Below, in pieces: positions 13,750 to 21,004 of a stretch of 27,320 bases of DNA (position 1 is the stretch's first letter; each line of letters opens with the position of its first letter). The notes beneath the pieces were generated by a model that did no database searches, was not told the DNA's origin, and saw only the letters and a list, made by a program, of their open reading frames with translations. Both the position numbers and the translations under genes were made by a program. Source of the stretch: UBA5177 sp002413265 (GTDB taxonomy: Bacteria > Chloroflexota > UBA5177); NCBI GenBank assembly GCA_036752825.1, contig DAIORV010000018.1, positions 1 through 27,320 on the forward strand. Direction: 5' to 3'.

Positions 13750-14478
13750 GTGAAGTTTCGGAAAAATGTAGGGGGGCAGGACAGGTCGCTTTCGGGGTGG
13801 CACGCCGGAGGTCGCTGGGCTGACCAACAAAGCGTTCCCTGGTACCGGCTTACCTATGCGGTTCTTGGCCTATTCCTCAGATTTTGGGTGCGTCGATTTC
13901 GGGCGGTCGGGATCGAGAATGTCCCCAAAGAGGGCGGCGTCTTCCTTGTAGCGAATCACGAGTCCGGCATGGACCCTTTTGTCATCGGCTATCCGATACC
14001 CTGGCGCATGATTCGAGGCCCTGGCAAGATCGAGCTGTTCGCGCATCCGATTGGCGCCTTCTACCTGAAGAAGATTGGGATGTTCCCGCTGCGGCAGGAC
14101 ATCGCCGACTCCGGTGCCGTGAGAGCCATGGTAGAGCTCTATAGAAAAGGTCGGGTGGTCTTGGTGTATCCCGAGGGCGGACGAAGCGTGGACGGCAAGC
14201 TGCAGCCTTTTTTCCCCGACTTTGCGCGACTCATGATTCGCCTGAAAGCGAGGATGATTCCGGTCGGGGTAGAGGGGACATACGAGCTCATGCCCACGGG
14301 GGTGCATTTCCCAAGGTTCAACTCACCGGTGGTGGTAGCCTTCGGAGAGGAGTTCGACCTCAATCAGTTCTACGGCGGCAAGGTGAGCGACGAAACTGCC
14401 CAGGAAGCCGCAATACTGCTCCGTGAAAAGGTTGCGGCCATGATCGCTCTGGCCGCGGAAGTCCGCGCAGAGCTGTAG
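13750..14478 (+). CDS. plsC: 1-acylglycerol-3-phosphate acyltransferase (PlsC family)
   Basis: This 242-residue acyltransferase would transfer a fatty acyl chain to lysophosphatidate or a similar acceptor at the inner membrane face. The catalytic HX4D motif is NHESGMDP with His70 and Asp75. The substrate-binding motif YPEGGRS is at 140-146, and the PVGVEGTYELMP block is also typical. A hydrophobic segment at about 33-48 may attach it to the membrane. The GTG at 13750 has no ribosome site but has TATGAT just upstream. It lies 36 bases after the anti-sigma gene and is convergent with the methyltransferase gene. PlsC paralogues are common, so the exact acceptor is uncertain. Confidence 0.85.
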   Translation: MKFRKNVGGQDRSLSGWHAGGRWADQQSVPWYRLTYAVLGLFLRFWVRRFRAVGIENVPKEGGVFLVANHESGMDPFVIGYPIPWRMIRGPGKIELFAHPIGAFYLKKIGMFPLRQDIADSGAVRAMVELYRKGRVVLVYPEGGRSVDGKLQPFFPDFARLMIRLKARMIPVGVEGTYELMPTGVHFPRFNSPVVVAFGEEFDLNQFYGGKVSDETAQEAAILLREKVAAMIALAAEVRAEL

Positions 14479-14502
14479 GCCAAGCGGGTACCCGGCGCGA
14501 CA

Positions 14503-16314
14503 CTAAACGCTTCGAGCCCGCGCCATTCTCTGTTCCAACAATCGGAGCACAGACTCCCGCGCCCGACCCATGGCGTTCCGCGCGAGACGCAGGGACTGTC
14601 CTATAGCCGCATCAAGCGCGACACGGTCCGGCTGCGAGTATTCCTCGGGCACGGGTAGAAGGTCTCGGTTTGCGACAGAACGATACGCATCGAGAATCGC
14701 GTGCAGGAAGCGTTCGTCAACCCGATCGGTGTCGGGCACGGGAAGCTCGGCCATGTCACACAGCGCGTACTGTCGAACGCCGTCACCGAGCCCAGTACGT
14801 CCGTGCCTCTCCAGTGAGAGATGCGTGAGCGAGCAGTTCAGCACGGCCGACGCTAGATCTCTTTCGCTGCGTGGATTAAGAGTCAGCCAATAAAACGTCT
14901 GATCCGCGATGACGCCGCCAAGAGGAGCCACAAACAGGTAGCGCCGGTCGAAGAACCGCGGACACAACACATCGCCCGTGGGTGGCACACCGACGGCGTA
15001 CCAGAGCTTTCTGCCACGAAGAGTTGGCAGGTCCGGCCAGCCAATGCCCTGAGACGTGCTCTGCGCTTCTGCCCACCGGAGGTACGCAAGCGCACCCGCC
15101 TTCCCGGCTTGGGAGAGCTCGCCCTTCGTCTCCCTACAAACGAAGAGCCGTGTCGAGGCATTTTGGGCGTCGAAGACGATGCGCTTCGCTTCACGAGGTG
15201 ACTTGATTGCCGGCACCAGATATTCGTCTTCAATGGAAAACCGCTCAATGAGGTCCGGAGTCGGGTAGAAAAACTCATTCAGGCCGGTCTTCACGGGGTA
15301 GACGAGCTGTCCGCGGCATCTCAACGGAACCAGTTGATCGCCGGCGAGTCCTGCAGGAAGATCTCTGTCCTCCGCGGGCGCGGCGCGTGCAGCGCTATGG
15401 GGGGGCGGAGCAAATGCCGAGGATAGCTCCACCTGGTCGAGTCTCTGATGGACGGAGATCCGTCTGACCTGTCCGACCTCGCCGAACATGCAGCCGGGTC
15501 CCGCCACCAGGATGCCCGTATTCACCGCCGCCGATGGAAAAGAACGGCTCGTGGCGCTCTCCAGGAACGCCGCCGACCGATCGGTCATGCGCAGAGCCGA
15601 AGTGATGACCTGCCGGTATCGCGCTTCCAGCAGTGCGGAGGGTAGGACGAAGCACAAAGATCCCGTCGGACCCAAGAGGGATAGGCCCAGCAAGACAAAG
15701 AAGACACTCAGATCCGAACGTCCGTCCAGCTCAATCCCTGGAAAAACGGACTCCAGACGCAGCTCAATCGTCTCCCGGTAGCGCGCAGAGTTCATCTGGC
15801 CCACCGGATCTCGAATCCACGCGTGTCGCAGATACGGCGGGTTGCCCACCACACAGTCGTACGGCGCTGTCATCGTCGGGGCGCCGGAAGGCCCAGTCTC
15901 CGCGCGCAGGAAGTCAGAACGCGTGAGCTCCATGTGTGCCCCACAACCCATGAGAGCCCTCTCGGCCTCCTGTAGCGCGGCGAGCTGCACATCGTTTCCA
16001 TGCAGCAAGGTGCTTCCGAACGCTTTGGATTCCGCGCCGGCGACACCACGCATGACTTCCACCATCCCAAGGAGAATGTCTCCGTTTCCGCAGGCCGGAT
16101 CGAGCACACGTGTCCGCCTGCGGTCGAGGAGGGATGAAGCGAGCCGCCGAAGCCGTTGGCTGCCCGACGAAGTAAGACCGTCCAGCAACGATGCAAGCGA
16201 ATGCTGCGGGTGCGCCGCGTGCAGAGTGGCGGCAAGAGCAAGCCGGCAGGTTATCCTCGCCTCGCACTCTGGGGTAGCGATAAGGCGGAACACCGGATCT
16301 GCACGCGCTCTCAA
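14503..16314 (-). CDS. N6-adenine DNA methyltransferase (gamma class, Eco57I/TaqI-like)
   Basis: This 603-residue SAM-dependent DNA methyltransferase has motif I VLDPACGNGD (residues 70-79) for SAM binding, and the catalytic NPPY at 158-161 within VVGNPPYLRHAW. The order I then IV, with a C-terminal target-recognition part, makes it a gamma-class N6-adenine enzyme. The later VKTGLNEFFYPT, EYLVPAIKSPRE and LPTLRGRKLWY segments are typical of the TaqI-like specificity domain of Eco57I-type enzymes. No nuclease domain is fused to it. The TTG start overlaps the stop of the upstream unknown gene (TTGA), so the pair is translated together. It could be the modification half of a restriction system or a defence methylase. 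Confidence 0.9.
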   Translation of the reverse strand: MRARADPVFRLIATPECEARITCRLALAATLHAAHPQHSLASLLDGLTSSGSQRLRRLASSLLDRRRTRVLDPACGNGDILLGMVEVMRGVAGAESKAFGSTLLHGNDVQLAALQEAERALMGCGAHMELTRSDFLRAETGPSGAPTMTAPYDCVVGNPPYLRHAWIRDPVGQMNSARYRETIELRLESVFPGIELDGRSDLSVFFVLLGLSLLGPTGSLCFVLPSALLEARYRQVITSALRMTDRSAAFLESATSRSFPSAAVNTGILVAGPGCMFGEVGQVRRISVHQRLDQVELSSAFAPPPHSAARAAPAEDRDLPAGLAGDQLVPLRCRGQLVYPVKTGLNEFFYPTPDLIERFSIEDEYLVPAIKSPREAKRIVFDAQNASTRLFVCRETKGELSQAGKAGALAYLRWAEAQSTSQGIGWPDLPTLRGRKLWYAVGVPPTGDVLCPRFFDRRYLFVAPLGGVIADQTFYWLTLNPRSERDLASAVLNCSLTHLSLERHGRTGLGDGVRQYALCDMAELPVPDTDRVDERFLHAILDAYRSVANRDLLPVPEEYSQPDRVALDAAIGQSLRLARNAMGRARESVLRLLEQRMARARSV

Positions 16315-17384
16315 CTCTGCTTCTGGAGCTCCCGCGTCGCCCAGGTTCGAACGGTGCTGGCAGCATCGTCTTTCGCTCGATCGAGATACTGCCTTCCCAG
16401 AATGTCGCTTCCGAGCTTATAGAAGCGGCGACGCGTGGAAACCGAGCCTGCGGTTCCTATGCCCCGTTCAATGACGTTGCTCACCACGGAGGTCGGGATA
16501 GCCTCGTGGTGCTCGGCAAGGATATCGGCTACAGCGGCATGAATCGCATCGGTCGAGCTGCTGCGATGCCCAATGTAGGTCTGTACCAGATCGCCGGGAT
16601 CGGAGCCGAATCTAGGCAACGAGGCCAGGCCCAGTCTCACCATCGTGCGGCTAGACCACGATGGTGCATGCGCGACCCAAAAGGGCATGTGCTCGGCCAC
16701 GAAGGCAGCGCGGGCAGAGGTCACGTCGTCGGGCAATGGAACCTCGAGATGAGGCTGTCGCATGTGCATCCACGCCAGACAGAGCTCTGAGCGCGTCTCG
16801 GGGGGAAGCTCCTCGGCTTCGACCAGAGTTCTCACAAGCTCCCGCGCTCCTGGTTGATCCTGATGACGCGCAGCAAGCGAATGTCCCCAGAAAGCTCGCT
16901 CACCCGAAGACATTTCGCTTTTTTTCAGAAGGCTGGAGAAAAATGACAGCATGGTCCGCTTATCAGTCCCTTGGAAAGGGTTGTATTCGCCGGCGGAGCA
17001 AACAAGCGCGTACCGAAGATCTCCAGTCGTGAGGCGCTTGTGCGATATCAGGAGCTCGAGAGCCGAGAATATTCCGAACGGATTACCGAACTCCGCTCCG
17101 TAGCTCAGCTTCCCGATTGCCAATGCAGACACGCCAAGCTTGGTTGCCGGGCATATCCTGCGGTCGTGGAGGATGCGTTGCGCCGCAAAACCAAACACGT
17201 AGGGCTGGCCCATTCGTTCTTCGATGAGGAAGATTGTCCCGCCACCATGCTTGTCGTAACCGTACAGCTCTTCGAAGTAGTCCTTGAGGCCACGGACCAA
17301 GTCTTGACGGAGAGCTGTGCGCTCTTTACCTACGGCTCCGACCTGCTCATAGAAGGACGCAAGGTCGAACTTCTCCTCGCCCAC
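16311..17384 (-). CDS. Unknown protein coupled to the DNA methyltransferase
   Basis: I do not recognise this 357-residue protein. It starts at GTG 17384 behind a GGGGAGAG site and ends inside the methyltransferase start (TTGA overlap), so the two are one unit. It looks soluble, with no signal peptide or membrane helix. The N-terminal 90 residues include KDYFEELYGYDKHGGGTIFL and a beta-strand pair (FLIEERMGQPYVFGF). The remainder is predicted mainly helical, with repeats suggestive of an alpha-solenoid and a basic C-terminus. I see no clear PD-(D/E)xK, HNH, GIY-YIG or helicase motif. Its position before a gamma-class methylase suggests a nuclease, a methyltransferase partner or a defence effector; this is inference from context. 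Confidence 0.8.
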   Translation of the reverse strand: MGEEKFDLASFYEQVGAVGKERTALRQDLVRGLKDYFEELYGYDKHGGGTIFLIEERMGQPYVFGFAAQRILHDRRICPATKLGVSALAIGKLSYGAEFGNPFGIFSALELLISHKRLTTGDLRYALVCSAGEYNPFQGTDKRTMLSFFSSLLKKSEMSSGERAFWGHSLAARHQDQPGARELVRTLVEAEELPPETRSELCLAWMHMRQPHLEVPLPDDVTSARAAFVAEHMPFWVAHAPSWSSRTMVRLGLASLPRFGSDPGDLVQTYIGHRSSSTDAIHAAVADILAEHHEAIPTSVVSNVIERGIGTAGSVSTRRRFYKLGSDILGRQYLDRAKDDAASTVRTWATRELQKQS

Positions 17385-17407
17385 CGCGGACTCTCCCCAC
17401 CGACACT

Positions 17408-17424
17408 ACCGTTACTGTACCGGT
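17408..17424. promoter_or_regulatory. Near-perfect palindrome upstream of the methyltransferase operon
   Basis: The 17-base sequence centred on 17416 pairs ACCGTTAC with GTACCGGT, seven of eight positions matching. It lies 24 bases before the GTG of the unknown gene and 67 bases before the divergent HAD phosphatase start, in a 106-base shared promoter region. Restriction-modification and defence operons are often controlled by small repressors at such sites, but no controller gene is present here, so its role is a guess. Confidence 0.35.
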
Positions 17425-17490
17425 GAAGCGAGCATATCGCAAGCCGAATTCGAGCCCGACCGGATATCAAGGAAGATACTCTGGAAAGCT

Positions 17491-18300
17491 ATGACAGACC
17501 CCTTTCCGTTCCCCCGAATTCGGGCAATCCTGATCGATCTGGACGGGGTCCTCTTCCGCGGGAACACAGCGCTTCCCGCGGCGAGTGACTTCATTCAATT
17601 CCTTCGGGAACAGGGAATCGCTTTTCGACTCATCACAAACAATGCGACCTTGACGCCGAGCCAATATGTGGCGAAGTTGCATTCGATTGGCATCCTCATT
17701 GAAGTGGAAGAGCTGTTTACCAGCGCCCTGGCGACCGGTCTGTACATGAAGCAACAGGGGGCGAGCGGAGACAGCGCGTACGTGATCGGCGAGGATGGTC
17801 TGCGTTCGGCACTGATCGAGAGCGGTGTGCGCCTTACCGATGGCGATGCCGACTGGGTCGTGGTCGGCCTCGATCGGCAGGTCACGTATGACCGGCTCGC
17901 CCGCGCAGCCCTCGCCGTCGAGGCGGGGGCTCGCTTCGTGGGCAGCAACCCGGATGTGTCGTTTCCAACGGAAGCGGGTTTGGTACCCGGGGCCGGCGCT
18001 CTTCAAGCCGTCATTTCTGCCACGACTGGTGTCGATCCGGTAGTCGTCGGCAAGCCGCAGCCATTGATGTTTGAGCTGGCAATGGAACAGTTGGGCAGCA
18101 GCCGAGAGTCGACCGCCATGCTTGGCGACCGCTTGGATACCGACATCCAGGGTGCGCAGGCCGTCGGGCTCGCTTCCATCATGGTCCTCACCGGCGTCTC
18201 GACCCGCTCCGACCTCGAACACAGTGCGGTCCAGCCCACGCTGGTTGTCGATGACCTTCCGGTGCTCATAGGTCTCTGGAAGAAAGCTCTGGAGGCTTGA
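17491..18300 (+). CDS. HAD-IIA family phosphatase (NagD-like)
   Basis: This 269-residue cytoplasmic phosphatase belongs to the HAD superfamily subclass IIA (NagD / phosphoglycolate / 4-nitrophenyl phosphatase group). Motif I is LIDLDGVLFRG with nucleophile Asp16 and acid/base Asp18. Motif II is ITNNAT at 48-53. Motif III is Lys in VVGKPQP, and motif IV is GDRLDTDIQGA. The cap domain between motifs II and III is of the C2 type. ATG 17491 follows a GGAAAG site. Such enzymes dephosphorylate nucleotides or sugar phosphates; the substrate cannot be assigned. A small membrane protein gene follows closely. Confidence 0.9.
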   Translation: MTDPFPFPRIRAILIDLDGVLFRGNTALPAASDFIQFLREQGIAFRLITNNATLTPSQYVAKLHSIGILIEVEELFTSALATGLYMKQQGASGDSAYVIGEDGLRSALIESGVRLTDGDADWVVVGLDRQVTYDRLARAALAVEAGARFVGSNPDVSFPTEAGLVPGAGALQAVISATTGVDPVVVGKPQPLMFELAMEQLGSSRESTAMLGDRLDTDIQGAQAVGLASIMVLTGVSTRSDLEHSAVQPTLVVDDLPVLIGLWKKALEA

Positions 18301-18316
18301 GGGGTTGCGAAGAGCC

Positions 18317-18556
18317 ATGGCCACCGGTGTCGACACGCTCTTGGCCGCTTTGCTTGCTTACCTCGGCTTCCGTCTGGCCCAGTCCCTCTCGCCCTGTCCC
18401 AATCCGGCAAATTGCTTCGCTCAGATCCCGCTGGGAATTGGCGGAGCCCTGCTTCCAATTGCCGGCTACTTCGCGTTCGGACACCGTTTGTGGGGCGAGA
18501 CACCTGGGGAACATGCAGTCCGAACGAGCAGGATCACTAGTCGTAGGAGATGGTAA
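18317..18556 (+). CDS. Small two-helix membrane protein, RDD-like end
   Basis: This 79-residue protein has two likely transmembrane helices (about 6-23 and 38-55), a Cys-containing loop between them, and a basic C-terminus. The segment after the second helix (HRLWGETPGEHAVRTSRI) resembles the G-x-T-x-G-x-(R/H) turn of RDD-family membrane proteins, but a full RDD domain would be longer. It follows the phosphatase gene by 16 bases. The ATG at 18317 is used; a TTG at 18305 is possible and would add four residues. Function unknown. Confidence 0.55.
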   Translation: MATGVDTLLAALLAYLGFRLAQSLSPCPNPANCFAQIPLGIGGALLPIAGYFAFGHRLWGETPGEHAVRTSRITSRRRW

Positions 18557-18673
18557 ACCGGGCAGCAATGCCCATGTATCGAGCCCTCTAAGACTCCTCT
18601 CAGCCATGCTAAACTCGTGTCGGGCACTCTAGAACTTTCCCCCACAAATGTGAATAGTTGCTAGGGTTGCGCC

Positions 18674-19309
18674 TTGGAAATTACGTATTTAGGGCATTCG
18701 GCTTTTCGTTTGCGGGGGAAAGACGTCACGGTTGTGACCGACCCCTTTCCGCCTGCCATCGGTTTCTCGATGGGCCAGCCGCAGGCACATATCGTCACGA
18801 TTAGTCACTACAGCCCCAACCACTCGTTTTTCGAGGGGGTGACGGGCGAGCCGCGGCGTATCGATGGCCCCGGCGAGTACGAGGTCCAGGATCTCCTCAT
18901 CGCGGGAATTGCCACCTCGTATGAGCCATTCAAGGGAACGACAAACACGGCGTACGTGTTCAGGTTCGACGACCTCGTCGTCTGTCACCTCGGCGACGTC
19001 AATGGCTCGCTTCAAGATTCCCGTGTTGAGGAGATTGGCAGCATAGACGTGCTTCTGGTGCCCGTCGGCGGCGGAACTGTTCTCGGACCGTCGCAAGCGG
19101 CGAACGTTATTCACCAGCTCGAGCCATCCATTGTCATCCCGATGCATTACAAGCTCGAAGGGGCAAATGTCGACGGCATGGAGCCGGTTGAGCATTTCTG
19201 CCGAGAGGTCGGCCTCAAAGAGGTCGTCCCAGAACCGAAGCTAACTGCAAATCGAAGCTCGCTGCCCAGCGAGGTCCGGGTAGTCGTACTTGAACACAAG
19301 CGGGTTTAG
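18674..19309 (+). CDS. Metallo-beta-lactamase-fold protein with altered metal ligands
   Basis: This 211-residue protein has the layout of the Lactamase_B_3 group (UlaG-like). It opens EITYLGHSAFRL, then TVVTDPFPP, RIDGPGEYEV, a CHLGD strand with Asp108, and IPMHYK with His158. In place of the HxHxDH motif it reads SHYSPNH (residues 44-50), keeping His45 and His50 but replacing the second His by Ser47 and the Asp by Asn49. A two-metal hydrolase site is therefore doubtful; it may bind one metal, or act as a non-catalytic member. TTG at 18674 is the only start fitting the fold, behind an AGGG site. It lies 12 bases upstream of pyrG and is probably cotranscribed with it. Confidence 0.8.
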   Translation: MEITYLGHSAFRLRGKDVTVVTDPFPPAIGFSMGQPQAHIVTISHYSPNHSFFEGVTGEPRRIDGPGEYEVQDLLIAGIATSYEPFKGTTNTAYVFRFDDLVVCHLGDVNGSLQDSRVEEIGSIDVLLVPVGGGTVLGPSQAANVIHQLEPSIVIPMHYKLEGANVDGMEPVEHFCREVGLKEVVPEPKLTANRSSLPSEVRVVVLEHKRV

Positions 19310-19321
19310 GGGGAATCGTTG

Positions 19322-21001
19322 ATGCCCAAGTACATCTTTCTCACCGGCGGCGTCGTTTCATCGGTCGGCAAAGGCATAACCGCTGCATCGATCGGCCGCG
19401 TACTCCGAAGCCGGGGAGTCGGAGTCTCCATCCAAAAGCTCGATCCGTATATCAACGTGGATCCCGGAACCATGGCTCCGAACCAGCACGGCGAAGTCTT
19501 TGTGACTGAGGACGGCGCCGAGACCGACCTGGATCTAGGGCATTACGAACGCTTCATCGACGAGAACCTCACGCGAGCCTCCAACGTCACGACCGGCCAG
19601 GTCTACGCATCGGTCATCGCAAAGGAGCGGCGAGGGGACTATCTGGGCGGCACCATTCAGGTCATTCCGCACATAACCAACGAGATCAAGGAACGGATAT
19701 CGAGGGTCGCGAAACAAACGACAGCGGAGGTGGTCATCGTCGAGGTCGGAGGCACTGTCGGCGATATCGAGGGTCTGCCGTTCCTCGAGGCCATTCGACA
19801 GATGCGACGCGAGGTTGGTCGGCAGAATGTGCTGTATATACACGTCACCCTACTTCCCTACATCGGTTCCACGCAGGAGCTGAAGACCAAACCCACTCAG
19901 CACAGCGTGAACGAGCTGCGGCGCATCGGCGTCCAGCCCGATGTCCTCATCTGTCGCGCCGACTACCCGGTCTCTCACGAGCTGCGGGAGAAGATCGCGA
20001 TCTTCGGCGACGTGTCTGAAGAGGCGGTAATCCCCCTGCAAACCTGCGAGACCATTTACGAGGTACCGCTCGTGCTGGAAAAGGCAGGACTGGGTCGCAT
20101 CATCACGCGAGAACTTGGTCTGGATGCGTCAATGCCTGATCTTCAGGCGTGGTCTGAGCTCGTTGCCAAGATAAAAGAGCCGAAGCCTACGCTGCCCATC
20201 GCCATCGTTGGAAAGTATGTGAAGAGCCCGGATGCCTATATGAGCATTGCCGAGGCCCTGAAGCACGCCGGCCTGCACCATGGCGTCGATGTCGAAATTC
20301 ACTGGATCGACTCTCAGGACATGGAACGGGATTCTCACATTCACGAGCTCGACGAGGTGGCCGGCATTCTTATAGGGCCTGGTTTCGGCCCGCGCGGCGT
20401 CGAAGGAAAGATCCGCACCGCTCGCTATGCCCGGGAGGGATTGGTACCGTTCTTCGGTGTGTGCCTAGGCATGCAAGTCGCCGTCATCGAGTTCGCCCGA
20501 CACCTTCTGCATTCGAGCTTGCCGAACAGCACCGAATTCGACGAGACCACCAAGTATCCGGTGATCGATATCATGCCGGATCAGCGGGACATCGCCGAAA
20601 AGGGAGGCACCATGCGTCTCGGCGTGTGGCCTTGTCGCCTCACCCCCGGAACCAAGGCGGCAGAAGCATACGACCAGCCGATCGTGTACGAGAGGCACCG
20701 CCACCGTTATGAGTTCAGCAATGAGTATCGAGAGCTACTTACCGCCGGCGGCATGGTCCTGTCCGGACTTTCACCAGATGGCCGCCTCGTCGAGATGATC
20801 GAAATGCAAGAGCATCCCTTCTTCCTGGGAAGCCAGTTTCATCCGGAATTCAAGTCCCGGCCCAATCGCCCCCACCCTCTCTTTCAGGACTTCGTGGGCG
20901 CGGCCAAGACCAACTTCGAGCGTCACGCCGCCACGCGCATTGATGAATCTCAAGAGGCCCGGGCAGACGTGCCGGAGCCGGTGCCGAGCTCCGGTCATTG
21001 A
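19322..21001 (+). CDS. pyrG: CTP synthase
   Basis: This 559-residue enzyme makes CTP from UTP, ATP and glutamine, the last step of pyrimidine nucleotide synthesis. The N-terminal amidoligase starts KYIFLTGGVVSSVGKGI with the phosphate loop, then QKLDPYINVDPGTM, EVGGTVGDIE and QTCETIYEVPL. The C-terminal class I glutamine amidotransferase has GFGPRG, the nucleophile Cys in GVCLGMQ, and the His-Glu pair in QFHPEF. Length fits the usual 530-560. The ATG at 19322 is chosen over TTG at 19319 because of GGGGGA seven bases upstream. It is followed immediately by priA. Confidence 0.97.
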   Translation: MPKYIFLTGGVVSSVGKGITAASIGRVLRSRGVGVSIQKLDPYINVDPGTMAPNQHGEVFVTEDGAETDLDLGHYERFIDENLTRASNVTTGQVYASVIAKERRGDYLGGTIQVIPHITNEIKERISRVAKQTTAEVVIVEVGGTVGDIEGLPFLEAIRQMRREVGRQNVLYIHVTLLPYIGSTQELKTKPTQHSVNELRRIGVQPDVLICRADYPVSHELREKIAIFGDVSEEAVIPLQTCETIYEVPLVLEKAGLGRIITRELGLDASMPDLQAWSELVAKIKEPKPTLPIAIVGKYVKSPDAYMSIAEALKHAGLHHGVDVEIHWIDSQDMERDSHIHELDEVAGILIGPGFGPRGVEGKIRTARYAREGLVPFFGVCLGMQVAVIEFARHLLHSSLPNSTEFDETTKYPVIDIMPDQRDIAEKGGTMRLGVWPCRLTPGTKAAEAYDQPIVYERHRHRYEFSNEYRELLTAGGMVLSGLSPDGRLVEMIEMQEHPFFLGSQFHPEFKSRPNRPHPLFQDFVGAAKTNFERHAATRIDESQEARADVPEPVPSSGH

Positions 21002-21004
21002 GGT

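Noticed and set aside
17467..18336. A 289-codon minus-strand frame opposite the HAD phosphatase
   Set aside because: No domain or ribosome site; the opposite strand has all four HAD motifs.
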